Origin: CAVTJX01 sp963735175
GTDB taxonomy: Bacteria > Electryoneota > RPQS01
Length of the DNA: 64,000 nt
Reading direction: 5' to 3'
NCBI GenBank assembly: GCA_963735175.1
Contig: CAVTJX010000016.1
Span: 62,001 to 126,000 of the forward strand
Positions 9,479 to 18,518 of the stretch are shown here, piece after piece. The notes below the pieces were generated by a model. The model did no database searches. It was not told the origin of the DNA and worked only from the letters and a program-made list of their open reading frames with translations. The stretch's first letter is position 1; each line of letters begins with the position of its first letter. A program made the translations under genes and the position numbers.

Positions 9479-10396
9479 CTATGCGGTGGCGCTAACCGAT
9501 ATTTCGTAACGGACGAGCGCGATGCCCATGGAACTCAGGATACGCTTGACGACGTCCATCCGGTCCGAAGATTCGGCCGCGGAAATGCGCTCCTGAAAGT
9601 TGATATTGCAGCCTTGCTGCGGATCGTAAGCCTCGAACAGCAGGTGCATCACCCCACCCTCGGGCGCGACGCGTTCGAGATCCTCGGTTTCCGCGATTTC
9701 CACGCGCGCCATGTGATATTTCAACGTCGCGATGCCGGCATCGGAGACACTGCGCAGGAAGTCCAGCAATGCCTCGTTGTCGTACTTCAGGCTCTCCTGT
9801 TCGAGCATCCCGGGAATCACGCGGTAGACATGCTCGCCCTCGATTTCCAGCGGGATCTGCACCACCGCGAACTTCTCCGGCCATTCCTGGAAACTGTTCT
9901 CATCCATCAGCAGTGTATTCGACGCGCTGCGCCAGGCCGCCTGGTTGGCGCGGCGCACGAGCGCCGAGGCGCGCACGCACCGCTGCGATCCCGGCGCCAG
10001 CGTGTCCTGCCCCGCGGCCAGCCCCATTTTGATGCCGATGCGCAGCGCCTGCGATCCGAAGCGGCCGTTGAATTCGGGCAGCCCGGAAAGCAGCGCCGAA
10101 CAGGTGCGGTGCGCCCCCACGATCGAGTTGAACAGCAGCACGCTGACCTCCGGCGAATACGCCAGCAGCGTGCCGCCGCCCGAGGCCGCGCTACCCGTAA
10201 TGTAACGCCGCATTTCACGCGTGAACGTGCTCAGGTCGTTGAGATTGGCGGGCCGCAATACCGGCTTGTCGGCGAGTACTGAGAGCACGGCGTAATTGCG
10301 CCGGTACTTTTCCTTTCGACGGTCGAGTTCCTCGGCCAGGTAGAGGATCTCGTCGAGCGTTAGATCATTCAGGAACAGGGACAATCGGCTTCGCAT
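9479..10396 (-). CDS. Unknown protein with a degenerate class III cyclase-like domain, in the pilus operon
   Basis: 305 aa with no signal peptide or membrane segment, so probably cytoplasmic. The region about 35-165 follows the layout of a nucleotide cyclase homology domain: a YAVLSVLADKP strand, GGGTLLAYSPEVSVLLF where cyclases carry a GD-containing strand, LRIGIKMGLAAG where cyclases have LRIGIHxG, and CVRASALVRRAN where they have VNxAARL. The catalytic metal-binding Asp of the GD motif is absent (PE in this place), so catalysis is unlikely. The C-terminal 130 residues match nothing I recognise. It lies between pilB (12 nt) and pilT (26 nt), so a role in motor control or nucleotide sensing is possible. 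That role and the fold assignment are inference. Confidence 0.6.
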   Translation of the reverse strand: MRSRLSLFLNDLTLDEILYLAEELDRRKEKYRRNYAVLSVLADKPVLRPANLNDLSTFTREMRRYITGSAASGGGTLLAYSPEVSVLLFNSIVGAHRTCSALLSGLPEFNGRFGSQALRIGIKMGLAAGQDTLAPGSQRCVRASALVRRANQAAWRSASNTLLMDENSFQEWPEKFAVVQIPLEIEGEHVYRVIPGMLEQESLKYDNEALLDFLRSVSDAGIATLKYHMARVEIAETEDLERVAPEGGVMHLLFEAYDPQQGCNINFQERISAAESSDRMDVVKRILSSMGIALVRYEISVSATA

Positions 10397-10408
10397 GGTC
10401 GCGTCCTC

Positions 10409-12103
10409 TCACAGTTCTCCGGTCACTCGCAGAACTTCCTCAATCGTGGTAATTCCGCGTTCGAATTTTTTCACGGCGCCCGCGCGCAGCGTGAGCATGC
10501 CTTCCTCTACCGCCGCCGCCTCGATGTCGGTGGCGGTGGCGCTGTCGAGGATCATTGTACGAATCTTCGGCGTGACCGGCATAACCTCGTAGACGCCGGT
10601 CCGGCCCCGGTAGCCGCTGCTGTTGCATTCGATACAGCCCGAGCCGCGATAGTAAACCTGGCCGCGCGCCTTGGTGGGATCGATTCCCACTTCGCGCAAC
10701 GCTTCTTCGTGGATCTCGGCGGGGCACTTGCACTTGACGCAGATCTTGCGGATCAGCCGCTGGGCGACAATCAGCGAGACCGAAGACGAAACGAGAAAGC
10801 GCTCGATCCCCATGTCATTCAGGCGCGATATCGTCGCCGCCGCCGAATTCGTGTGCAGCGTCGAGAGCACCAGGTGGCCGGTGAGCGCCGCGCGCACCGC
10901 GATCGAACCGGTTTCCAGATCGCGGATCTCGCCGATCATGATGATGTCCGGATCCTGCCGCAGAAACGCCCGCAGCGCCGACGCGAACGTCAACCCGACC
11001 TCTTCCCGCACGAGCACCTGGTTCAGCCCCGCGAAGTTATACTCCACCGGATCCTCGGCGCTCATCGTGTTCACGGTCGGCGTGTTCAGCCGCGAGAGCA
11101 CGCTATAAAGCGTCGTCGTTTTGCCCGAACCCGTCGGTCCCGTCACGAGAATCATGCCAAACGGCATGCGGATCGCGCGATTGAAATCTTCGAGCGCCTT
11201 TTCTTCAAAACCGAACGTCGACAGGTCCAGCGTCAGGTTCGACTTGTCGAGAATACGCATCACGACTTTTTCGCCGAACAGCGTCGGCAGCGTGGAGACA
11301 CGCAGGTCGATGGTGCGGTCGGCGAGTTTCATTTTAATGTGGCCGTCCTGGGGTATACGCCGCTCGGCGATATTCAGGTTGGCCATGATTTTGGCTCGTG
11401 ACGTCAACGCGTTTTTCATATGGCCCGGCGGCGACATCACCTCGGCCAGGATACCGTCGATGCGGAAACGCACGCGGAACTGGTTTTCGTAAGGCTCGAG
11501 ATGAATGTCCGACGCCCCCTTCTGCACCGCGTCGGCGATGATGCCGTCCAGCAGCTTGACGATCGGCGCGGCGTCAATTTCTTCTTTCAGCCGGTCGGCG
11601 TCGGCGTCGGACTTGACCTGAATGACCTCGGCGGCCACGTCGTCGCCGATGTCCTTAAGGATCTTGTCCAGCGTGCCGCCCATATGGTACACCAGTTCGG
11701 TCGCCCGCAGAAATTGCGTTTCCGTGACGACGGCGGGCTGCACGTTGAAGCCCGTGATGAACTTGATGTCCTCGACGACGAAGTCAATGCTGGGATCGAC
11801 GAGCGCTACCTGCAGCAGTTTGCCCGTGCGCTTCAGCGGCAACGCCTGGTACTTCTGGATGAACTCCGGCGAGAGCAGCTTGCGCACGTTCTCGGGAATC
11901 TCTGTCGTTTCGAGATCCACGCGCTGCAGGTCATAGTAGCTTGCCAAAAACGAGGCGATCTGGTCTTCGTTGATGACGCCGAGCTTGCACAATTCGGTCA
12001 CGACGGAATTGCCCGAGTCCTTCTGCCGCGATTTGAAGAGCAGATACTGCTCCTGCGAAATCAGGTTGTTGTTCAGCAGCAGTGTGGGGACGCGCGAATT
12101 CAT
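10409..12103 (-). CDS. pilB: PilB/GspE-family pilus extension ATPase
   Basis: 564 aa from the ATG at 12103 (MNSRVPTLLLNNN). An in-frame start 15 codons upstream gives an atypical basic extension. The N-terminal MshEN-type domain (LLLNNNLISQEQYLLFKSRQ) is followed by the GspE core: Walker A GPTGSGKTT at about 322-330, Asp box SAEDPVEYNF, Walker B IGEIRDLET near 390, His box HLVLSTLHTNSA near 410, and a zinc tetracysteine (CVKC at about 455 and CIEC at about 490). It drives pilin polymerisation. It is the first gene of the pil operon, and a sigma-54-like promoter lies about 60 nt upstream. Confidence 0.95.
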   Translation of the reverse strand: MNSRVPTLLLNNNLISQEQYLLFKSRQKDSGNSVVTELCKLGVINEDQIASFLASYYDLQRVDLETTEIPENVRKLLSPEFIQKYQALPLKRTGKLLQVALVDPSIDFVVEDIKFITGFNVQPAVVTETQFLRATELVYHMGGTLDKILKDIGDDVAAEVIQVKSDADADRLKEEIDAAPIVKLLDGIIADAVQKGASDIHLEPYENQFRVRFRIDGILAEVMSPPGHMKNALTSRAKIMANLNIAERRIPQDGHIKMKLADRTIDLRVSTLPTLFGEKVVMRILDKSNLTLDLSTFGFEEKALEDFNRAIRMPFGMILVTGPTGSGKTTTLYSVLSRLNTPTVNTMSAEDPVEYNFAGLNQVLVREEVGLTFASALRAFLRQDPDIIMIGEIRDLETGSIAVRAALTGHLVLSTLHTNSAAATISRLNDMGIERFLVSSSVSLIVAQRLIRKICVKCKCPAEIHEEALREVGIDPTKARGQVYYRGSGCIECNSSGYRGRTGVYEVMPVTPKIRTMILDSATATDIEAAAVEEGMLTLRAGAVKKFERGITTIEEVLRVTGEL

Positions 12104-12165
12104 ATGCGATCTGTGTTTCCGTTTGGCAACCGATCTGGCAGCTTGCAAGAATCAACGGGGAGCTT

Positions 12166-12181
12166 TGCAAAACGCATACCA
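12166..12181 (-). promoter_or_regulatory. Possible sigma-54 promoter of the pilB operon
   Basis: The minus strand reads TGGTATG-N4-TTGCA, with GG and GC exactly 10 bp apart; it departs from TGGCACG-N4-TTGCW at two positions. The predicted start near 12155 gives a leader of about 50 nt before the pilB ATG. It lies between the ychF terminator and pilB, so it is well placed. Confidence 0.5.
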
Positions 12182-12206
12182 CCGAGTGGGATTCTGCAAA
12201 ACAGAA

Positions 12207-12230
12207 CGCCCCGGCCGGAGGGTCGGGGCG
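12207..12230 (-). terminator. Terminator downstream of ychF
   Basis: Stem CGCCCCG/CGGGGCG with a 10-nt loop. On the minus strand it is followed by TTCTGTTTTGC. It lies 29 nt past the ychF stop and isolates ychF from pilB. Confidence 0.75.
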
Positions 12231-12258
12231 CAAAGCTCGCTCGCGATTGAAGGGAATC

Positions 12259-13339
12259 TCAGCCGCTGTGACGGATGACGAGGATGTCGCCGTCCTTCAC
12301 CGGGTATTCTTTGCCTTCGAGGCGCAGCAGACCCTTGGATTTGCAGCCGGGATAGCCGTCCTCGCGGACAAAATCGTCGTAGTGGACGACTTCGGCCCGT
12401 ATGAAACCCTTTGCGAGGTCGGTGTGGATCACCCCGGCCGCGTCCTGGGCGGTGTCGCCTTTATGAATCGGCCAGGCGCGGGATTCCTTGTCGCCGGTGG
12501 TCAAGAAACTTTGCAGGCCAAGCAGGTCGAAGCTCGCGCGCAGTACGCGGTCGCGGGCGAGTTCCGTCACGCCGATGTCGGCCATGAAGGCGTCGCGCTC
12601 GTCGCTGGGGAGATTGGCGATCTCGCCTTCCAGCCGCGCGGAGAGCGCGATGGCCTGAATCTGCTGCGCCTGCAATTTGGCGTTCAACTCGGCCAGCGTG
12701 GCCGTGATGCCGGACAAATTGTCTTCCGCGGCATTGACCAGCGCGAGCAGCGGTTTCTCGCTGAGAAACTGGAAGCCGCGCAGCGCTTTTTTTTCGACGA
12801 GCTCGAGGACCAGCGTGCGCAGCGGCTGTCCGGCGTTCAGGTGTTCCAGCGCGCGGGTCAGCAAATCCAATTCGGCGGCTTCGTCGTGGGTCGGCGCTTT
12901 GACGCGGCGCTGCTTCTGCAGCCGTTCGAGGCGCTTTTCGAGAATAATCAGATCGGCGAGCACCAGTTCGTCCTGCACGGCAAGGATGTCGCGCCGGGGA
13001 TCGACGCCGCCCACCATCTCGTCGGCGCCGAAGGCGCGCACGATGAGCAGCAGCGCGTCGGTGGTTTTAATCCCGCCGTCCATGGCCGCGGCGAACCAGT
13101 CGGATTTGGACGCGCCGGCTTCCAGCGCGGGCGTGTCCACGTATTCGACGGTGACGTAGACGCTCTTTTTGGAATGCGACATCTCGGAGAAGTTTGTCCA
13201 CGCGCGGGTCGGGCACGTGGCTCATGCCGAGTTGCACTTCCTTCTTAAAGGCGGCGTGCGGATCCGGCGTGGTGCCGGTGAGCAGATGAAACGTGGTGGT
13301 CTTGCCCGAGCGGGACGGACCGATGAGGCCGATGTTCAT
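12259..13339 (-). CDS. ychF: Ribosome-associated ATPase YchF, one frameshift
   Basis: Two frames join at about 13187, where one extra base lies in the stretch read TTCTCCGAG. Together they give about 360 aa, the normal YchF length. The P-loop GPSRSGKTT is at the N-terminus, the G3-like VEYVDTPAL follows the joint, a coiled-coil segment lies in the middle, and the C-terminal TGS/DUF933 part is clear (AAGVIHTDLAKGFIRAEVV, then GKEYPVKDGDILVIR). YchF is an Obg-family protein that prefers ATP and binds ribosomes. A broken copy would be unexpected in a near-universal gene, so the shift is probably an assembly error. Confidence 0.85.
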
Positions 13340-13397
13340 GAAGGAAAGTATGAAGTATGAAGGATGAACCAGCGTGCGACGCTGGACCCGGTAACAA

Positions 13398-13748
13398 CTA
13401 CTGGTCGAGTTGCAGGGCCTGCTTAATGTAGTCGCGGAGGGCGGGTTTGTGGATGTCTTTTACGGTTTTGAGCTTGACGTGTTTGGAGACCTTGCCTACG
13501 CCTTGCAGCAGGCCGTATTTGTCGGTCATTTCCGCGCCGCGCGAGAAGGCAAAGGTGATGTCTTTTTTTGTCGGACTGATGACCACGAGAATCCGCTTGC
13601 CGCGCCAGGCGGGGATGCCATAGCTGATGCATTCTTCCGCGTCCGGCGCAGCCTCGGCCATCAGCTTCCGCAGCGCCGCGACAATCTCGCGGTGTTCCGG
13701 CAGGACGCGGGCGTTCACGAACTCGTCAACGGTGGCGAATTTTTCCAT
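13398..13748 (-). CDS. DUF1801 (YdhG-like) protein
   Basis: 116 aa, soluble and compact. The MEKFATVDEFV start, the middle motif EECISYGIPAWRGKRILVVI and the later TFAFSRGAEMTDKYGLLQG match the small DUF1801/YdhG family, which has a frataxin-like fold and no settled function. It lies 59 nt downstream of the ychF start on the same strand, with no clear terminator between them, so the two may be co-transcribed. No strong ribosome binding site is visible at 13748. Confidence 0.75.
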   Translation of the reverse strand: MEKFATVDEFVNARVLPEHREIVAALRKLMAEAAPDAEECISYGIPAWRGKRILVVISPTKKDITFAFSRGAEMTDKYGLLQGVGKVSKHVKLKTVKDIHKPALRDYIKQALQLDQ

Positions 13749-14143
13749 GACCGTGAAGGTTGGGAACTAAGTCGCTAATATTCTGTATGGATGCAAAAAA
13801 AACGACGGAACGGATTGGGGTTAGCCGCGAAATATTATGCAGTTGCCGGGAATCCGCCGCGTACGATATAGGGAAGTGGCGGTGATTTGGGCAGATACGA
13901 ATTGTCGATGGCATGGCGGTGGGGAGTGCTGGCTGACCGAGTGAGGTTGAGGATTCCACTCCTAAGGTACGACGGCAGGTGCGGGATGTCAAGCGGATTT
14001 GAATATTTGTTCAAGTAGATATATTGCCTTCAGATCCAGGGATTGGCATTGAAGATAGGTGGTCGGAGCAGGGCGCGAAAGGAGGCGTGAAATTGCCCGG
14101 CTGCTCGGGTCATTGTAGCAGGCTGACAGGCTCACATCGGCTA
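13749..14143. other. Intergenic spacer without a gene
   Basis: 395 bases between the DUF1801 gene and the restriction enzyme. No supported ORF is present. The only signal is a weak minus-strand sigma-70-like pair, TTGACA at 13987-13992 and TACCTT at 13964-13969 with a 17-bp spacer, about 215 nt upstream of the DUF1801 gene. The spacer is more AT-rich than its surroundings. Confidence 0.4.
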
Positions 14144-17100
14144 TCAGTCCAGCGGCCAGGCGGGAATGGCTTGATCGATTTCCTGCATGATCCGGATCGT
14201 CTCAGCCAGTGAGAAGATCGTCTTCCGGTAGTGCTCGCGGTCTTCCGCCGCGAGAACTCGTCCTTTGCGATCCTTGAGCCATTTCTCCGCCACCTGATAC
14301 CCGCCGATGTGGAACTCCCACACCTCCGGCGGCACGCCTTCAAAATACTGGGTCTTGTTGATCCACACCCTCCTGTCCGGCTCGGTATATTGCACCCGCT
14401 CCACCTCATGATCCCCTTTTACCGGGTAAGACATGTGGTCTGGTCTGGGGCAATTCGAATTCCATGGTGTGGAGATTGACGAGTTCCCCGCCTAACGCAA
14501 CCAACGGCTTGAACACCTCCGCTTTCGACGTGAGCGGGATCGCGCGGAAAATCCATCTTGAGGAACTTGGCGTACCGCTGCCGGTAGGTCGGGCTGTGGA
14601 AAACGGCATAGATGTAGTTAAAAATATCCCGCTCGCTGACACGCTCGCCTTCCACCGTCCGCTTACCCATTTTGCGCCGGTACGGCGGAAAGCGTCGGTC
14701 AAATTCTTCTGCAAATTCCGGTGCAAAATTCGGCAGTGTGCGCGGTTTGTGATCCCAGCTCTTGCTGCCGTCTTCCTCTTGAATATAGAGCGGAAAGTGA
14801 TAGCAGATTCCCTTGTTGCTTCGAGTAAGTCTATTGTCAGTTAGAAAGCGGGTGCAAAGGGCATGATCGAAAATTCCTTCCGCAACTTGCCTAACAGTGA
14901 CTAAAGCCAGATTCCTATTGGTCAGCATATGCTGCATAACCTTAGTACGGGGCATGCAGATGAAACCGCGTGTTTCGCCTGTATAGTAGATGAAACGACG
15001 GTCAAACGGCCGGTAGAGTATCGGATCAATCATCTCAGCAATGGCATCGTGCGCCCGCACGTCCTCTTGCGCCAGACTTACCTTCCAGTCACGCGCATCC
15101 TCGCCCAGACTGAAGCGCTCCCGTGCTTCCTCTTCCGTCAGCGACGCAAACTCCTCCACCCGCTGCTGCAATTCTTTGGCGGTCCAGCCAATGGTCAGAT
15201 CATCCCGGGCGGTGACGATACCCGCCGAGTTGACCGGCATAGCGTCGTTGATCTTCCAGCCCTGCTCATATTCAGCGGCCAGAGAGACATCGCGCGGCCC
15301 AAACAGATAAAACGGCGTAGCCGGTTGGATGTCGGCCCATTCCGTGTTCCCGACGTCGAGCGCGCTGAGCCGCTCGTACTTCCCGCCGGTGCCTTTACGG
15401 CGGCCAAAGAGGTCGCCCTTTCTGATTACTCTTGCCTGCTCCGGTTCGGGTTGCTTGACAAACAACCCAATGGCCACCCCCTGCTGAATGTCAAAGACGT
15501 TTTCGTCCTTGCCTCCGTCCGGCGCGGTCTCCTGCTTTTTGGAATTGCCGTGCAGGTCGAGTATATGAATATCATCGAACGATTTCAGCAGGCTCTGCCG
15601 CATCCCGCGAAAGGTTGGATTGTCCAGATAGCCATGATTGCTGATATAGGCCAGTATGCCATAGCCGGTTTGTTCAATCCGCCATTGCCCAAAGCGGATG
15701 AATTTGACATAGTCATCCTGCAGCCACTTGGGATTGCGCTCGCCGAGCGGTTCACCGTCCACCTCGTAATAGGCTTCCCGCATGCGGGCTTCAATCCAGT
15801 CATTCTTATTGGCGGAATGACCCGAATAGGGCGGATTCCCCATCACCACCATGATTGGCAGGTTGGTCTTCAGACCGTGCGCGGCGGTAGCTTCCTCGGC
15901 AATCTGCCGCTTAATCGGCCAAATCACGGACTGTACCTTTTGCCCGGTGAGTTCGAGACTGTTGGTGAGAAAGACGTTCAGGCGTTCGTCACTCTGGAAG
16001 TCATAAGCCCATTCCGCTCGCGTTGCCCTTCCTCAAGATCCATGCCCGCCAATTGCATGGCAAGTTTCAAGTGCGCCACCGCATACGGCGCCATCAGGAG
16101 TTCAAAGCCGTAAATGCGGGGCAGCAGGTGATGGCGCACAAAGTCCGACCACTCCCCGGCATTGTTGGCCAGCATGAACCGCTCGCGAATGAGGGTGATA
16201 ACGTGATAGAGGAATGTGCCGGTCCCGCAGGCCGGATCCAGAATCAGCACGCGCGGCATTTTCTTCGTGACCGGCTTACCGTTCTCCTCGACCGTGATTT
16301 CAATCGTGGAGCGGTCCGCCAATCCATCCTTCAGGCCAAACTTCTCTTTGAGGAGAATGTCCACGCTGCGCACAATGTACGAAACGACGGGTTCCGGAGT
16401 ATAGTACACGCCGCGCAGTTCCCGGAGTTTGGGATCATAGGCGGCAAGGAAGGTTTCATAGAAATGAACAATCGGGTCTTCCTGGCCCGTGCGCTTGCCG
16501 AAATAGCGGAGAATCGAGTCAATATCCGCATGAAACATGACGGCGGTGAGATCATCTACAAAACCGATGAAAGGCTCGATCCTCCAGTTCCGTGCCGTTG
16601 ATCGCGTCGAATAATTTGCGCAGAAACGGATTGGTCTTGGGGATCTCCCGCGCCGCATCATTCCGCCGGAACTCCGTTTTATCCAGGCTTTGCTGATAAT
16701 GGTTGACGCGCGCGGCGAATAAGCCATAGGCCAGAGTCTGCGAAAACATGTCGGCAAACTGAGCATCGCTGAGTTCCGGCAGCAGTGTCTTTTCAAAGGC
16801 ATCTTTCAGACCGGAGAGCAACTCGGATGCTTCTCCCGCGGCGAATGCTTCCACGATCATCCGGTCAATTTGTCGGCACAGCACTGCCATCCGCCGCGCC
16901 AGATCTTCCGGTTTCGAAATAGGCAGTGGTTCATGTGTCAAGAATTGGGTGAGCAACTCCCGCACGTCGTCATCACCGCCCGGGCGCAGCTTCAATTTGC
17001 CTTTATCGGGCGTTGCCAGGCAGGCTTCAAGCCGCAGCTTGCCGTCCACATACCAGCGGAAAGTCACATAGTCGGTGAGGACAAGATTATCGAAATCCAG

Positions 17101-17373
17101 GTATCGTTTGAGCTGGTCGGTCTGCTCAACGGCGTTCAGGTCCGCGCCAATATCTTTGGTCTCCACATAACCCATGGGCAGATATTGCGTCTTGCCCAGC
17201 TTGCGCCGGATCACGAAGTCCGGCGCACCCAATGCTGTGCGCTTGGGTTCGTTGGTGACCACAAGATCCTTGGTCAACCGTTGCAGAAACGCTTCCAGAA
17301 CGGGCCGGAAGGTATGTTCCGTCGCCGCTCCCTGTTGGAGTTTCGCATTCAGACCAGCCAGATAGTCTTTCAT
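14144..17373 (-). CDS. Fused restriction-modification enzyme: PD-(D/E)xK-like nuclease, N6-adenine methyltransferase and specificity domain; frameshifted
   Basis: About 1,075 aa when joined across shifts near 16578, 16005, 14550 and 14440. The N-terminus carries a nuclease-like signature (GAPDFVIRRK then GYVETKD, i.e. PD...ExK). The methylase core has motif I ILDPACGTGTFLYHV and motif IV NPPYSG, typical of gamma-class N6-adenine enzymes. The C-terminal third (RRFIYYTGETRGFICMPRTK, then the FLKMDFPR region) resembles the target-recognition part of type ISP and type IIG enzymes. No SF2 helicase region is visible, so a type IIG-like enzyme that cuts and methylates on one chain fits better than a full type ISP enzyme. 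No separate S or R gene is adjacent. Either assembly error or inactivation could explain the shifts. Confidence 0.75.
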
Positions 17374-17440
17374 GATGACGGGATTGTGATTTCCAAGCGG
17401 ATTAAAGGACTGACCCCGTTTGGGATTTCAGTTTCCAACG

Positions 17441-17632
17441 GGGTACGGTATCCCGGATCGAGTCCGGGTATCCGCGGCGGAAGTAAAGATTCCGGGCAGG
17501 TCCACGGACCTGCCTCGGCGGAAGGGGTTGAGGATTTCGGCCGGGTGCGGAATCCCGAATCGAGTCCGGGATCCCGCGACGGAAGTAAAGATTCCGGGCA
17601 GGTCCGGGGACCTGCCTCGGCGGAAGGGGTCA
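17441..17632. repeat. Two ~90-bp direct repeats, each with an internal palindrome
   Basis: Copies at 17441-17530 and 17543-17632 (period 102 bp) share most bases, including CGGAAGTAAAGATTCCGGGC. Each contains an inverted repeat of GGCAGGTCC facing GGACCTGCC (17495-17514 in copy 1) and ends in CTCGGCGGAAGGGGT. They look like REP-type hairpin elements. No CRISPR-like spacing is present. Confidence 0.8.
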
Positions 17633-17894
17633 AAGCTTCCCGCTCGGCGGATTGGCGGTGGAGTAAGATACAACGTTTGCGGGACTTCGGCAAGCGGGGC
17701 GAGATGGCACTTAGACGTGGACCGGGGCCAGTTCCGAAGACGAAGAATTTATGGGGGCAAACTGCCGTTTGCAGCTACGGACGCTTGAGACCGGCGGCGT
17801 TGCCTCCACCCCCCTTGCCCCCTCCGACAGAGTCGAGATCTTGCTTCGCGGACTTCGCGGACTCTGCGGACCGTCAACGGGGGGTACAATGACA

Positions 17895-17923
17895 AAACAG
17901 CCCGCCGATGGGGCGGGCTGTTT
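17895..17923 (-). terminator. Terminator of the Cys-rich exported protein gene
   Basis: A 12-bp perfect stem, AAACAGCCCGCC/GGCGGGCTGTTT, with a 5-nt loop. T-runs flank both sides, so it could act in both directions. It lies 20 nt past the stop at 17943. Confidence 0.85.
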
Positions 17924-17942
17924 AAAATCGCGTGGGAAACCG

Positions 17943-18380
17943 TTATTCGCAGAAGCCGGTGAGGGTGGTGAAATCGCTCTCGATCACCTTCATCTGGGCC
18001 AGCACGGCTGCGGAGTCACCCTTCTTGGACAGGGACTGCAAGCGATCGGTGTCCTTTTTCAGCGTCTTGGCCGCCTGACGATAGGGCTTCGCCTTCATCG
18101 CTTCGCAGCACTTTTCCGACTTGACGACGTTGTGCGCGGCCTCGTGCAGCTCGCGGGCGTGCTCCCGGATGTACGAGTCGCTGCCGCTGTTACAGGCTTC
18201 CAGCATCGGCGTGAGCGTGGCATGGAAGGTGACGAGTTGCTGGGGTGCGCAATCGGGTACCGTGGCCGCCGTCTTGGCGCCGCCACAGCCGCCGCAACCG
18301 GTCTTGCCGCCACAGCCAGGGCCGGCATAGGCGAAAGTCAAAGCCGCCAGAACCATCAGGGCTGTCAGAAGGGTCCGCAT
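17943..18380 (-). CDS. Cys-rich exported protein of unknown function
   Basis: About 145 aa from the ATG at 18380, chosen because GAGGA lies about 8 nt upstream. An in-frame ATG at 18395 has no such site. The signal peptide (MRTLLTALMVLAALTFAYA) is followed by a Gly/Cys cluster (GCGGKTGCGGCGG) and then a helical domain of about 100 residues with a CC pair (SEKCCEAMK) and C-terminal GFCE. The product is likely periplasmic or on the cell surface. The Gly/Cys cluster could bind metal or form disulfides. I recognise no family. It is monocistronic with its own terminator. Confidence 0.65.
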   Translation of the reverse strand: MRTLLTALMVLAALTFAYAGPGCGGKTGCGGCGGAKTAATVPDCAPQQLVTFHATLTPMLEACNSGSDSYIREHARELHEAAHNVVKSEKCCEAMKAKPYRQAAKTLKKDTDRLQSLSKKGDSAAVLAQMKVIESDFTTLTGFCE

Positions 18381-18456
18381 CGGGTCGTTCCTCATCGTTG
18401 GGATTGTGAGATGCTATGAAGATATTCGAGTTTTCGAAAAAAGCAAGCGGGATTCA

Positions 18457-18482
18457 CGCGCGGGGTGAGGGCACCCCGCGCG
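18457..18482 (-). terminator. Terminator of the DUF1385 gene
   Basis: An 11-bp perfect stem, CGCGCGGGGTG/CACCCCGCGCG, with an AGGG loop. On the minus strand a TTTTTT run begins about 15 nt later. A shorter look-alike hairpin (GTGGGTG...CACCCCAC) lies just upstream of it at about 18490-18510. Confidence 0.65.
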
Positions 18483-18518
18483 GCGAGCGGGTGGGTGAGG
18501 GCACCCCACCGCAGCGAC

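Larger units (their letters stand above)
17374..17942. other. Intergenic spacer carrying repeats
   Basis: 569 bases between the restriction enzyme and the Cys-rich exported protein. It holds two roughly 90-bp imperfect direct repeats, a C-rich run at 17805-17832 and the terminator at 17895-17923. No ORF here is convincing; the open frames follow the repeats. Confidence 0.6.

Noticed and set aside
13726..13992. 88-aa open frame upstream of the DUF1801 gene
   Set aside because: Low-complexity content, overlap with the real gene and no start signal.
17441..17632. CRISPR array
   Set aside because: Only two imperfect ~90-bp copies with an internal palindrome, and no regular spacers or cas genes.
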